Shown here: positions 1-9,901 of the stretch, one piece after another | Position numbering within the stretch: the first letter of the stretch is position 1 | Layout of the letters: each line of letters starts with the position of its first letter | Origin: AP-15 sp963788085 | Lineage (GTDB): Bacteria > Pseudomonadota > Alphaproteobacteria > ATCC43930 > CGMCC-115725 | Direction of reading: 5' to 3' | NCBI GenBank assembly: GCA_963788085.1 | Contig: CAWBFS010000015.1 | Span: 186,001 to 250,000, forward strand | DNA length: 64,000 nucleotides | The notes under the pieces: generated by a model | Database searches by the model: none | What the model was told of the DNA's origin: nothing | Seen by the model: the letters and a program-made list of their open reading frames with translations, nothing else | Made by a program: the position numbers and the translations under genes

Positions 1-730
1 CTTGTCGTTCAATTTGTCACCCGGGGTGGCTCTCGGGCAGGCGGTGGACAAAATCCAGACGCTCACCGCCGCAGCTTCGCATACCGCCGACAGTCAATGG
101 CTCGTTCCAGGGTACGGCGCAAGCATTCAAAGCTTCTTTGTCCTCGACGCCGTTGCTTGTCGCTTCCGCGATACTCGTCGTCTACATCGTTTTGGGAATG
201 CTCTACGAAAGCTACATCCATCCCGATTACGATCTTGTCTGCGTTGCCGTCGGCTGGGGTCGGCGCATTGCTCGCGCTGATGTTGCTGCATTACGATCTG
301 AGCGTGATCGCAATGATCGGTGTCATTCTGCTGATCGGCATCGTGAAGAAGAACGCGATCATGATGATCGACTTCGCGCTCCAGGCCGAGCGGATCGAAG
401 GCAAGAGCCCGCTGGAGGCGATCCACCAGGCCTGCCTGCTGCGGTTCCGGCCGATCATGATGACGACATTCGCCGCGCTGTTCGGCGCGCTGCCGATAGC
501 GCTGGGACAGGGTCCGGGCTCCGAGCTGCGGCGCCCGCTCGGTATCGCGATCGTCGGGCGGGCTGCTCGTCTCACAGTGGCTGACGCTCTACACCACGCC
601 GGTCATCTACCTCTACCTCGAACGGTTCGCTCGCTGGATCGGCCGTCCATACCGCCCGTCGCGCGCGCAGGAAGCACTTTCGGACGCTCACGGACCGGCT
701 CTTGCGGAAGGCCGCCATGGCGCAGAATGA
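1..730 (+). pseudogene. RND efflux permease, 3' remnant with three frameshifts
   Basis: This is the C-terminal part of an inner-membrane RND (HAE1/MdtC-like) drug exporter; the 5' part lies outside the window. Segments in three successive frames match the end of the second RND gene downstream, including the pieces ASAILVVYIVLGMLYESYIH, IVKKNAIMMIDFALQAER and LYTTPVIYLYLERF. The frame changes near 91, at the CCC of 222-224 and at the GGG of 555-557 are each explained by one extra base. The final frame stops at 728-730, overlapping the start of the MarR gene. As sequenced it cannot encode a working pump. Sequencing error is the alternative to true decay. Confidence 0.85.
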
Positions 731-1292
731 CATGGCGCATCCGCCGCCGCTGCCTGACGGCAGGCTCGAGCGGAGCCGGACCGAGGTCGGGCGAGCCTTC
801 GGGTTTCTCGTCCACGACGTCTCACGGCTGCTCAAGAGGCGGTTCGAGCGCCGGGCGCGGCAGATGGGGTTGCCGATCACGCGTCAGCAGGCGGCAGTCG
901 TGCTCAACATTGCAGGCAATGAGGGTATGAGCCAAGCCGAAGTGGCGGCTTGGCTTGGCATCGAGCCGATCGCACTCGTTCGCATGCTGGACAAATTGCA
1001 CGAGGAGGGGCTGGTCGAGCGTCGACCGCATCCGACCGATCGCCGTGTGCGAACCTTATGGCTGACACCAGCGGCTCGGCCGGTGGTCGGGCAAATTCTC
1101 GCAATCAATAAAGCAATCCGCGAGGAAGCCTTTGCCGGCATGGCGGCGCATGCGCGCGATACAGTGATCGACATCCTCGACGGGATCAAAGGGAACCTCG
1201 CGCTCCGAGAGGGAACAGACGACAGCCCAGCGGCCCCTGCCACCGGGCCTGACGGTATCGATATTGCAAAGCTCCCGGTTGCGGCTGGCTGA
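717..1292 (+). CDS. MarR-family transcriptional regulator (copy 1)
   Basis: The product is 191 residues with a winged helix-turn-helix typical of MarR repressors: a core around PITRQQAAVVLNIAGNEG, a recognition region SQAEVAAWLGIEP and a wing RRPHPTDRRVRTLWLT. The ATG at 717 is chosen because it overlaps the end of the RND remnant by 14 bases, which suggests translational coupling. MarR proteins next to efflux pumps usually repress the pump and release on ligand binding. It is about 80% identical by eye to the second copy at 4482-5039. The C-terminal tail differs between copies. Confidence 0.9.
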   Translation: MAQNDMAHPPPLPDGRLERSRTEVGRAFGFLVHDVSRLLKRRFERRARQMGLPITRQQAAVVLNIAGNEGMSQAEVAAWLGIEPIALVRMLDKLHEEGLVERRPHPTDRRVRTLWLTPAARPVVGQILAINKAIREEAFAGMAAHARDTVIDILDGIKGNLALREGTDDSPAAPATGPDGIDIAKLPVAAG

Positions 1293-1328
1293 GCCGCCAA
1301 GTTTGAACAAGAGAGCGGGCAAGCGCCG

Positions 1329-4300
1329 ATGAGCATCTCGGAACCGTTTATCCGACGCCCAATCGGGACCTCGTTGCTGATGCTGGGGGTCCTCGTCTTC
1401 GGGATCGGCGCCTATGGGCTGCTGCCGGTGGCGCCGTTGCCGAATGTCGATTTCCCGACGATCACGGTCACCGCCAGCTATCCCGGCGCGAGCCCGCAGA
1501 CGATGGCTTCGGCGATCGCGACGCCGCTCGAACAGCAATTCACGCAGATCCCGGCGCTCGACCAGATGACGTCGCTCTCCGGCATCGGGACGACGACGAT
1601 CACCTTGCAGTTCGACCTGTCGCGCAACATCGACGGCGCGGCGGTGGATGTGGTGACGGCAATCAATGCCGCGGCCGGGTTGCTGCCGAAGGATCTGCCG
1701 AGCCCGCCGACCTACCGGAAGGTGAATCCGGCCGATTTTCCGATCATGATCTATGCCGTTCATTCGGACGCGGTTCCCGAGTATCGCCTCGACGATTACG
1801 CCAACACGGTACTTGGGGAGCGGCTATCGACGGTGCCGGGCGTCGGCCAGGTGTCGATCTTCGGCCAGAAATTGTATGCCGCGCGTGTACAGGTCAACCC
1901 ATCGGCGCTCGCCGCGCACGGCATCGGTCTCGAAGACGTACGCAATGCGCTCGTCAACGCGACGGTCAATGAACCAAAGGGCGCGATCGAAGGCTCCGAC
2001 GAAGTGGTCGCGCTCGAGACGAACGATCAGCTGTTCAACGCTGAGGCTTACGGCAACATTATCATCGCCTATCGCAACGGCGCGCCGGTGCGCATCAAGG
2101 ATGTCGGCAATGCGCTCGAACTCGGTGCAGAACGCGCGCGTCGGCGCCTTCTTCAACAACAAACCGGCCGAGGGGATCGCGATCCAGAAGGCGCCCGGCG
2201 CCAATACCGTCGCATTGGTCGACACGATCAAGGCGTTGATGCCGAAACTCGAGCAATCGATCCCGCCCGCGGTCCACGTGGATCTGATGCTCGACCGCAC
2301 GCAGGTAACCCGCGCCGCAGTGCGCGACGTGCAACTTACGATGATGCTGACGATCACCCTCGTCGTCATCGTTATATTCCTGTTCCTGCGCACGCTGTGG
2401 GCAACCGTGATCCCGAGCCTCGCGGTGCCGTTGTCACTGCTCGCGACCTTCGCGGTGATGTACGTGGCCGGTTTCAGCCTCGACAACATCTCGCTGATGG
2501 CTCTCACCATTTCAGTCGGCTTCGTCGTGGACGATGCGATCGTCATGATCGAGAACATCGTCCGCTATATCGAGCAGGGATTGACCCCGTTCGAAGCCGC
2601 GCTCAAGGGAGCCGGCCAGATCGGCTTCACGATCATCTCGATCACCTTCTCGCTGATCGCGGTCTTCATCCCGCTCTTCGCGATGGGCGGCGTCATCGGC
2701 CGATTGTTCCGCGAATTCGCGATCACCGTGTCTGTCGCCGTGATGGCCTCGGCGGTCGTGTCGCTGACCCTGACACCGGTCATGTGCTCGCTGTTCCTGA
2801 AGGAGCAGGGCCTGCACCCCAAGGGCCGTTTCAACCGCGCGGCCGAGAGATTTTTCGAACGAGTGATCGGGGCTTACGACCGCGGGCTCAATTTCGTCTT
2901 CCGCCATCAGTTCGCGGCGCTGGTGGCTACCTTGCTGCTGATGGTGGCGACCGGCTACCTCTATGTGAAAATCCCCAAGGGGTTCTTCCCGCAGCAGGAC
3001 ACGGGCACTGTCTTCGGCGAAATCGATACCCGGCAGGACGCGTCGTTTCTAAAAACAGTCAAGATGGCCCACGAGATCGTCGATATCGTCCGCAACGATC
3101 CGAGTGTGGGCGGCGTCTTCATGCTCGCCGGGGCCTATGCTTACAACCCGACCGAGAACGCGGCGCGGGTCTTTTTCGCGCTGAAGCCGTTCGACGAGCG
3201 CAATGATACCGCCAATCAGGTCGTGCAGCGCCTGCGCCAGAAGGTACAGCCGGTAGAAGGCGCGATTTTCTACATGCAGGTACCGCAGAACATCACGGTT
3301 GGCGGGCGCCTCAGCCGGACGCAGTACCAATACACGCTGACCGACACAAACGACGCCGAACTCAATCACTGGGCGCCGATCCTTGAAGGCGAAATGCGCA
3401 AATTGCCGGACCTCCAGGACGTCGCCTCGGACCAGCAAAACGCTGCGCCGACCATGACCATCGATGTCGACCGCGACGCCGCTTACCGGCTCGGCCTATC
3501 GGCCTCGCTGATCGACCAGACGCTCTATGACGCATTTGGGCAGCGGCAGGTCGCGACGATCTATACCGCGACCAATCAATACAAGGTCGTTCTCGAAGTT
3601 CAGCCACAATTCCGGAGCGACCGGACGGCGCTCTCGAAAATCTATGTTGCCGCGCAGAACGGGGCGCAGGTGCCGCTTTCCGCCGTTGCCCATATGGTCT
3701 CGAAGGTGACGCCGCTGTCGGTCAGCCACCAGGGGGTGTTTCCGGCGGTGACGCTGTCATTCAATCTCGCCCCCGGGGTCGCGCTCGGCCAAGCCGTCGA
3801 GTTCGATTCGGGCGGCGGCTGAGCGTCTGCACGCGCCGCCGACCTTGAACGCCTCGTTCCAAGGCACTGCCCAGGCTTTCCAGGCCTCGCTGTCATCAAT
3901 GCCGCTGCTCGTCGCCGCGGCAATCCTCGTCGTCTACATCGTGCTCGGGGTGCTCTATGAAAGCTACATCCACCCGATCACGATCCTGTCGGCATTGCCC
4001 TCGGCCGGCGTAGGCGCCCTGCTCGCATTGATGCTGCTGCATTACGATCTGAGCGTCATCGCGCTCGTCGGCGTGATCCTGCTGATCGGCATCGTCAAGA
4101 AGAATGCGATCATGATGATCGACTTCGCCCTGCAGGCCGAGCGGCAGGAGGGCAAGAGCCCGCGCGAGGCGATCCACCAAGCCTGCCTGCTGCGCTTCCG
4201 GCCGATCATGATGACAACATTTGCTGCACTGTTCGGCGCCATGCCGATCGCCTTCGGCCAGGGCGCGGGCTCCGAGCTGCGCCAGCCGTTAGGCATCGCG

Positions 4301-4480
4301 ATCGTCGGCGGGCTGCTTGTTTCACAATGGTTAACCCTGTATACGACGCCGGTGATCTACCTCTATCTGGAGCGCCTCGCCTCCTGGATTGGGCGGCCCT
4401 ATCGCCCTTCGCGCATACAGGAGGCGCTCTCGGATCGCCCGACGCCGGCATTGGCGGAAAGCCGCCGTGGGGCCGAGTGA
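1329..4480 (+). pseudogene. RND multidrug efflux permease, full length but two frameshifts
   Basis: This is an HAE1-type RND inner-membrane proton/drug antiporter of about 1,050 residues if repaired. The start MSISEPFIRRPIGTSLL is the usual first transmembrane helix, the periplasmic porter domain follows, and the helix IV region carries VGFVVDDAIVMIENI with the paired acidic residues of proton relay. Frame changes occur near 2125 and at the TT of 3802-3803. Repairing the second restores AAAERLHAPPTLNASFQG. Both shifts equal one inserted base (the first could also be a two-base deletion). The gene ends one base before the second MarR gene. It most resembles MdtB/MdtC-like pumps; no adaptor or outer-membrane gene is in the window. 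Confidence 0.88.
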
Positions 4481-4481
4481 G

Positions 4482-5039
4482 ATGTTGGCCCCGCCAACAC
4501 TGCGAGGTGATTCGTCCGACAGCAGGCTCGGACGCAGCCGGACCGAGGTCGGCCGCGCCTTCGGCTTTCTCGTCCACGATGTGTCTCGCCTGATAAAGCG
4601 GCGATTCGAGCGGCGTGCGCGGCAGATGGCACTGCCGATCACTCGCCAGCAGGCGGCAGTGGTGCTGAACATCGCCGCCAACGAGGGTGTGAGCCAAGCC
4701 GAAGTGGCGGCCTGGCTCGACATCGAGCCGATTGCGCTGGTACGGATGTTGGATAAGCTGCATGAGGAAGGGCTGGTCGAGCGTCGCGCCCATCCGACCG
4801 ATCGACGCATCCGGACGCTATGGTTGACCAAGGCGGCTCATCCCGTGGTGGCGCGCATCCTTGCCATAAACGAGGCGATTCGCCAGGAGGCGTTCGCCGG
4901 TCTGCCTCCCGCGACGCGTGATGTCCTGATCGATGTTCTCAGTCACATCAAATGCAATCTCGCGCTCAAGGAAGAGGTCGCGTGCGACCGGTCCAGCGAC
5001 GGCTCCTCCACCGTAGTCGGGAGCGCCTCCGGCGATTAG
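4482..5039 (+). CDS. MarR-family transcriptional regulator (copy 2)
   Basis: This 185-residue winged-helix regulator is a paralogue of the copy at 717-1292. It shares SRTEVGRAFGFLVHDVSRL, the recognition region SQAEVAAWLDIEP and the wing HPTDRRIRTLWLT. The ATG at 4482 lies one base after the RND stop, so the pair looks like one transcription unit; a longer upstream start would run deep into the permease gene. It probably represses the adjacent pump, as MarR proteins next to transporters commonly do. The ligand is unknown. Confidence 0.9.
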   Translation: MLAPPTLRGDSSDSRLGRSRTEVGRAFGFLVHDVSRLIKRRFERRARQMALPITRQQAAVVLNIAANEGVSQAEVAAWLDIEPIALVRMLDKLHEEGLVERRAHPTDRRIRTLWLTKAAHPVVARILAINEAIRQEAFAGLPPATRDVLIDVLSHIKCNLALKEEVACDRSSDGSSTVVGSASGD

Positions 5040-5497
5040 CCGCCGGGTTGATCATCGCCGCTGCGGCGGCAACAACGCCGCTCGATCCATCCGGCGGGGC
5101 CGAGCTCACGGAAGGCGCCGAAAACGAGATCCGCTCGGTGATCGAGAATTGGCGATCCGCATTCAACGCCCGTGATGAAGAACACGTTTGCGATCTCTTC
5201 GCGCCGGATCTTGTCGCCAACTATCAGGGTGAACCCGAGCGCGATTATACTTCACTATGCGAGATGCTGCGCACGGCATTACGAGATCCAGATAGGACAT
5301 ACCTTTATTCGGTGGAAATCAAAGAAATGGTGGTTTATGGCGAGACGGCGGTCGTCAGATTGGTATGGGCGCTCGAAATCGTGACGCCAGGAAATCCAAA
5401 AGAGACGATCGAAGAGCCCGCGGTCGATATATTCCACCGTCAGGTAGACGGCAGTTGGAAGATCTCGCGATATCTTGCCTATCCGGCCTCCCGCTGA
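4982..5497 (+). CDS. SnoaL/DUF4440-like exported protein
   Basis: The protein is about 171 residues. An arginine-rich start and a hydrophobic alanine stretch (LAAGLIIAAAAATTP) look like a signal peptide. The rest resembles the cystatin-like alpha+beta fold of NTF2/SnoaL/DUF4440 proteins: IENWRSAFNARDEEHVCDLF, a middle YSVEIKEMVVYGETAVVRL and a terminal FHRQVDGSWKISRYLAYP. The GTG at 4982 is preferred because a GGAAGAGG ribosome site precedes it; an ATG at 4952 is possible. It overlaps the MarR gene, so it may be co-transcribed with the pump locus. Catalytic activity cannot be inferred. Confidence 0.75.
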   Translation: MRPVQRRLLHRSRERLRRLAAGLIIAAAAATTPLDPSGGAELTEGAENEIRSVIENWRSAFNARDEEHVCDLFAPDLVANYQGEPERDYTSLCEMLRTALRDPDRTYLYSVEIKEMVVYGETAVVRLVWALEIVTPGNPKETIEEPAVDIFHRQVDGSWKISRYLAYPASR

Positions 5498-5620
5498 GAG
5501 CTGCGCCGTCAGAGGGCCGCCGGGAGATCACCGCTTGCCGGGTTCCTTGGCGATCCGGCGTTCCCCCCTTATAAGAAGCCGGCCAAGGCGGTCCGTCGAA
5601 CAACCCCCGCGCGCCCTCTC

Positions 5621-6430
5621 ATGCCTCTCTTCGTGATCCCATTTCCTGCGATCGATCCAGTCGCAGTGTCAATCGGACCCTTTGCGATCCGCTGGTATGC
5701 GCTCGCCTATATCGTCGGGCTGCTGATCGGCTGGCGATATTGCCTGGGACTGGCCGGACGGCCGCCGCATCTTGTCGCGCGCCAGGATGTCGATGATTTT
5801 CTGGTGTGGGCGACGCTCGGTGTCGTTCTCGGCGGCCGTATCGGATATGTCCTCTTCTATAAGCCGGGCTACTATATCTATCACCCGATCGAGGCGCTTT
5901 ACGTATGGCATGGCGGGATGTCCTTCCACGGCGGCGCCCTCGGCGTCACCATCGCTATCATCTTGTTCACTCGTGCCCGAGGAATACCGCTCTTTGCCTT
6001 CTCCGACATCATCACCGAGGCGATCCCGATCGGTCTGTTCTTTGGTCGGATCGCCAACTTTATCAATGGCGAGTTGTATGGGCGGCCGAGCAGTGTCCCC
6101 TGGGCGATGATCTTCCCGAACGGCGGCCCGGTGCCGCGCCATCCAAGCCAGCTTTACGAAGCTTTCTGCGAGGGCATTCTGCTCTTCATCCTGCTCTTCG
6201 CCGCCGAGCGGCTGCATGCCAGAGAGCGCCCGGGCGTCGTCACCGGGTTGTTTCTGGTGGGCTACGCGGCTGCCCGCATGTCGGGCGAACTGTTTCGGGA
6301 GCCGGACCCGCAATTGGGTTTCCTGATTTTCGGCACGACGATGGGTCAGCTGTTGTCGATCCCGTTGCTGATCGCCGGCATCCTGATCATCGCCTGGGCG
6401 CTGCGCGCGCCCGTTCCTGCCCGGTCGTGA
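5621..6430 (+). CDS. lgt: Prolipoprotein diacylglyceryl transferase
   Basis: Lgt transfers the diacylglyceryl group from phosphatidylglycerol to the lipobox cysteine of prolipoproteins in the inner membrane. The product is 269 residues with about seven hydrophobic segments, the conserved WHGGMSFHGG region and the signature GRIANFINGELYGR. The length is normal. It begins the conserved run with the methyltransferase and pgeF genes; its TGA overlaps the next GTG by four bases. A lipoprotein gene lies three genes downstream. Confidence 0.97.
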   Translation: MPLFVIPFPAIDPVAVSIGPFAIRWYALAYIVGLLIGWRYCLGLAGRPPHLVARQDVDDFLVWATLGVVLGGRIGYVLFYKPGYYIYHPIEALYVWHGGMSFHGGALGVTIAIILFTRARGIPLFAFSDIITEAIPIGLFFGRIANFINGELYGRPSSVPWAMIFPNGGPVPRHPSQLYEAFCEGILLFILLFAAERLHARERPGVVTGLFLVGYAAARMSGELFREPDPQLGFLIFGTTMGQLLSIPLLIAGILIIAWALRAPVPARS

Positions 6431-7542
6431 GCGAGGAAATCGCCGACAAGATCGTCAGGCGGATTCGCGCCGAGGGCCCGCTGACGGTTGCGGCCTACAT
6501 GGCCATGGCGCTGCACGACCCCGCGGGCGGGTATTATGCAAAGCGCCGCCCGATCGGAGCCGCGGGCGACTTCACGACCGCGCCCGAGATCAGCCAAGTT
6601 TTCGGCGAGCTGATCGCGCTGTGGTGCGCCGAATTATGGGAGCGGATGGGCCGGCCGGATCCGGTGATCGTGGCGGAGTTGGGCCCCGGCCGCGGTGTGC
6701 TGATGGAGGACCTGCTGCGCGCCGCCGGCACCGTACCGGAATTACGCCGCGCCTTGCGCATCTGTCTGGTCGAGACGAGCCCGGTCCTTCGCGGGGAGCA
6801 GGAACGGCGACTCGGCCAAGCGATGCCGAAATGGGTTACGCGTATCGAGGAGCTGCCCGAGGGTCCGATGCTGATGGTCGCCAACGAGTTTCTGGATGCG
6901 CTGCCGATCCGGCAGTTCGTCTGTGGATCCAGCGGCTGGTCGGAACGGATGGTCGCGGTCGATCGCGAGGATCGCCTGGTCTTTGTCAATGGTCCCGAAA
7001 GCCTCGCGGCGAGCCTGCTCGTGCCGGGAAGCCTGCGCCACAGCTCGCCCGGCACGATCGTGGAGATTTGCCCGGCCGCCCTCGCCTTGGCGGGTGCGCT
7101 CGGTTCCCGTTTGGCCCGCCAACCGGGTGCTGCACTCTTCATCGATTATGGTTATTTCCTGACTGCGCCCGGATCGACCCTGCGTGCGCTTCAACGTCAT
7201 CGCCCGGTTTCCGCGCTCGCGGCACCGGGATCTGCCGATCTCAGCGCCCATATCGATTTCGCGGCATTTGCAGAGGCCGCTCGCACAGCCGGCGCCGAAA
7301 TTCACGGGCCGATCGGCCAAGGCCGGTTTCTAACGGCGCTCGGCGCCGGCCTGCGCCTCAAGGCGCTGAGCGCGCGGGCCACACCAGCGCAGCGGCAGTC
7401 ACTCGAAGCCGGGGTGAGGCGCTTGCTGGATCCGGGCGAAATGGGCGATTTGTATAAAGTCGTGGCGCTGGTTTCGCCGGGCCTGTCACCGCCCCCGGGC
7501 TTCGATCCGAGCGTCGATACAGATGAGCCGACGCAGCAATGA
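6427..7542 (+). CDS. MidA/NDUFAF7-like SAM-dependent methyltransferase
   Basis: The 371-residue protein belongs to the DUF185 family, whose mitochondrial member NDUFAF7 methylates an arginine of a complex I subunit. Visible motifs are PAGGYYAKRRPIGAAGDFTT, the SAM-binding VIVAELGPGRGVLMEDLLRA and the family marker VANEFLDALPIRQF. The start is the GTG at 6427, overlapping the lgt stop; the open frame extends upstream but only as a shadow of lgt. The stop overlaps the pgeF start by four bases. A role in respiratory complex I assembly is inferred from the family. Confidence 0.93.
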   Translation: MSEEIADKIVRRIRAEGPLTVAAYMAMALHDPAGGYYAKRRPIGAAGDFTTAPEISQVFGELIALWCAELWERMGRPDPVIVAELGPGRGVLMEDLLRAAGTVPELRRALRICLVETSPVLRGEQERRLGQAMPKWVTRIEELPEGPMLMVANEFLDALPIRQFVCGSSGWSERMVAVDREDRLVFVNGPESLAASLLVPGSLRHSSPGTIVEICPAALALAGALGSRLARQPGAALFIDYGYFLTAPGSTLRALQRHRPVSALAAPGSADLSAHIDFAAFAEAARTAGAEIHGPIGQGRFLTALGAGLRLKALSARATPAQRQSLEAGVRRLLDPGEMGDLYKVVALVSPGLSPPPGFDPSVDTDEPTQQ

Positions 7543-8306
7543 TCACCCTTGATCTTCTGGATTACGATCCCGGAATACGCCATGCCTTCTTTACCCGCCA
7601 GGGTGGGGTCAGCGGCGGTCTCTTTGAATCTTTGAACTGCGGGTTCGGGTCGGGCGATGCAGTGGAGACGGTTGCGCGGAACCGCGCCATTGCAACGGAG
7701 CGGCTGGGCTTTTCACCCGACCGCCTGGTGACCTGCCATCAGGTCCACAGCACGACGGTGGTCACGGTAGAAAAGCCTTGGCCGCATAATGCGGCGCCTC
7801 GGGCCGACGGCTTGGTCACGGGCGGCTTCGGCATCGTCCTCGGCATTCTCACCGCTGATTGTGCCCCAGTCCTGTTCGAGGATGCAGTCGCCAGGGTCAT
7901 CGGTGCGGCGCATGGCGGCTGGCGTGGCGCGCTCGGCGGGATCATCGAGGCTACTCTCGACCGGATGGAGGCGCTGGGCGCAGGGCGGGCCCGCATACGC
8001 GCTGGCATCGGCCCTTGCATCGCCCGGAGCTCCTACGAGGTCGGGCCGGAATTTCCGCAGAAATTTCTCGCGCATGACCCAGCCAGCGCGGCTTATTTCG
8101 CGCCGGCATCGCGAACCGGCCACTTCATGTTCGACCTGCCGGGCTATATCGAGCGCCGGCTGGCTCGCGCGGGGGTCGCGACGATCGAGCGAGCGCCTCA
8201 CGACACGGCCGCCGAGGACGCGCATTTTTTCAGTTATCGGCGTGCCTGTGTGCGCGGCGAGCCGGTCTATGGCCGCGCCCTTTCGGCGATCGCGATGCGC
8301 GCTTAA
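7539..8306 (+). CDS. pgeF: Multicopper-oxidase-like purine nucleoside phosphorylase/polyphenol oxidase (YfiH/PgeF family)
   Basis: This is a 255-residue YfiH/DUF152 protein, now seen as cytosolic purine nucleoside-processing and peptidoglycan-editing enzymes. Signature pieces are HAFFTRQGGVSGGLFESLNC, a CHQVHST metal ligand motif, LTADCAPVLFED with the catalytic cysteine, and AAHGGWRGALGG. Start and upstream stop overlap as ATGA, implying coupling to the methyltransferase. The neighbourhood lgt-midA-pgeF is the usual alphaproteobacterial one. Confidence 0.95.
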   Translation: MITLDLLDYDPGIRHAFFTRQGGVSGGLFESLNCGFGSGDAVETVARNRAIATERLGFSPDRLVTCHQVHSTTVVTVEKPWPHNAAPRADGLVTGGFGIVLGILTADCAPVLFEDAVARVIGAAHGGWRGALGGIIEATLDRMEALGAGRARIRAGIGPCIARSSYEVGPEFPQKFLAHDPASAAYFAPASRTGHFMFDLPGYIERRLARAGVATIERAPHDTAAEDAHFFSYRRACVRGEPVYGRALSAIAMRA

Positions 8307-8347
8307 CCCGCGAGACCTTTGGACCGATACCAATAATCTCTCTGTAA

Positions 8348-9256
8348 GTGGCTCATCCAATCGCGTTCGGCCCGATTCGGCTTCTTCTCGGTGCGGTGCT
8401 CGCCTTCCTGCTGCCGACGACGGGCTGCCAGCCGCTGCCGCACCCGTTTGCCGACGACGTGCCGCGGCGAGGAGCGCCGATCTTGACCTTGCGCGACAGC
8501 ACCAGTGTCGCGATCGCTCCGATAGAAGGGCTGCCGCGGGCGACAGCCGAGAAGCTCGGACCAGCGATGGCGGGCGCATTGCAGGAGCGGGAGATCGCAG
8601 CGAGCGACAAGACCACGAGCATCGGCAGCTATGAGCTCGTTGGGAGGATACAGGAAATGGCACCGTCGCAAGGCAAAGCTGCGCTGGTCGTGCTTTGGGA
8701 GTTGCGCGACCCATCGGGCCGGCGCATCGGCGAACGCGCCGAGCGGCTCGATGCTCCGGCCGAGGATTGGGATGCCGGAACTGGGGACGCGGTTGCGCGT
8801 CTCGCCGCCGCCAGCGCTGTCCAAATCGCAGCCTTGCTTCAAGACGAGGCCCCGAGTGAGACCGAGATTGGCGGGCGTACGCGGCTCTTGATCCGCGCCG
8901 TGGCGGGTGCGCCAGGGGATGGTGATCAAGCGCTGGTCAGCTCGATTACCGAGGTATTGAAGAAACAGGATCTGGCAATTGTCAGCGATCCGCAGGCCAA
9001 GGCGGATCTCGTGCTCGACGCGGACGTTGCCGTCGGCAAGCCGAAAGGCGGCAAGCAGAACGTCAAGATCGTCTGGCATGTGCGCCGAAAGGACGGCGGC
9101 GACGAGATCGGCACCGTCGGACAGGAAAACGATGTTCCTGCCGGTCTGCTGGACGAAGCCTGGGGCGATGTCGCCTACATGGTCGCGGTCTCGGCGCAAG
9201 AAGGAATCATGCAGCTCGTCGCGCGCGGCGCGCCGCAACCGGCTGGAAAATCCTGA
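8348..9256 (+). CDS. Putative lipoprotein of unknown function
   Basis: The 302-residue product starts at a GTG and has a hydrophobic signal (LLLGAVLAFLLPTTGCQ) ending in a lipobox whose cysteine at about residue 27 would be lipidated. The mature part has no catalytic motif that I recognise. It contains two similar halves of alpha/beta character, near VAIAPIEGLPRATAEKLG and LLIRAVAGAPGDGDQALV. It sits in the lgt operon neighbourhood, so its product is a substrate of Lgt encoded nearby. Confidence 0.85.
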   Translation: MAHPIAFGPIRLLLGAVLAFLLPTTGCQPLPHPFADDVPRRGAPILTLRDSTSVAIAPIEGLPRATAEKLGPAMAGALQEREIAASDKTTSIGSYELVGRIQEMAPSQGKAALVVLWELRDPSGRRIGERAERLDAPAEDWDAGTGDAVARLAAASAVQIAALLQDEAPSETEIGGRTRLLIRAVAGAPGDGDQALVSSITEVLKKQDLAIVSDPQAKADLVLDADVAVGKPKGGKQNVKIVWHVRRKDGGDEIGTVGQENDVPAGLLDEAWGDVAYMVAVSAQEGIMQLVARGAPQPAGKS

Positions 9257-9318
9257 GCGCTGCCGGAGGAGGGCTCGCCGTCAGCGACGAATAATCGCGT
9301 CCGCGCGACATCGCGTGC

Positions 9319-9776
9319 TTAGAGCACCGTGATCGCCCACGAAAGCAGGATCAAAGCATTAGCATTGACAAGAAGAGTCCGCACCCAATGCGTGTTCAAT
9401 ATCTTTGCAAGGTAGGGGCCGTATGGACCCGACGGATCCTGCGCAAGCCGTGCCTGCCACCGAGGACGATCGAGAGCGCCTCGCACAGGACTACTCCTGC
9501 GACGCACCAAAGCGGTGAGTTGCCGGGGTGATACCAGATGAGGACGATACTGCCGAGCAACGAGAGGCCCACGGGCGTAAGGACCCAATACGGGAGTTTC
9601 CGCCAGTGGACGCGTTGCACTGCGTGGAGGCTGCTCGGATCGAGCAGCTTCCACGACCGGAAAATGTCCACTTCATGAGCCCAGATCGTGCCGACATTAT
9701 AAAAGGCAAGCGCGAGATTGAAGAGAAGAAAGACTTTCGGCTCCAAAACCAACAACCTTAGCCGACAGCAGTCCAC
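9319..9776 (-). pseudogene. Small integral membrane protein, frameshifted
   Basis: Two overlapping minus-strand frames make one sensible membrane protein of about 150 residues. The first half reads VFLLFNLALAFYNVGTIWAH and a hydrophobic LLGSIVLIWYHPG helix. The second half reads GPYLAKILNTHWVRTLLVNA and ends in another helix. The join near 9465-9472 needs one missing base, the opposite sign to most frameshifts here. The family is unknown; the NTHWVRTLLVNANALILL ending looks like a conserved membrane hypothetical. It lies between the lipoprotein gene and prs, on the opposite strand. Confidence 0.6.
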
Positions 9777-9901
9777 CGATGATCCAAGCGGGGATCAACC
9801 CGGCCGTGTTCGCGAGGTTGCACTAGCATTGCCAATCGGTTACAAACCCGTGAATGAAGCCGCCGGGGCGAACCCGTCGGCACGGCGGGTGTTATCCGGA
9901 T

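Noticed and set aside
2110..2140. Programmed ribosomal frameshifting in the RND gene
   Set aside because: Many unrelated genes show the same one-base change at non-slippery runs without a stimulatory structure, so indels are the simpler reading.
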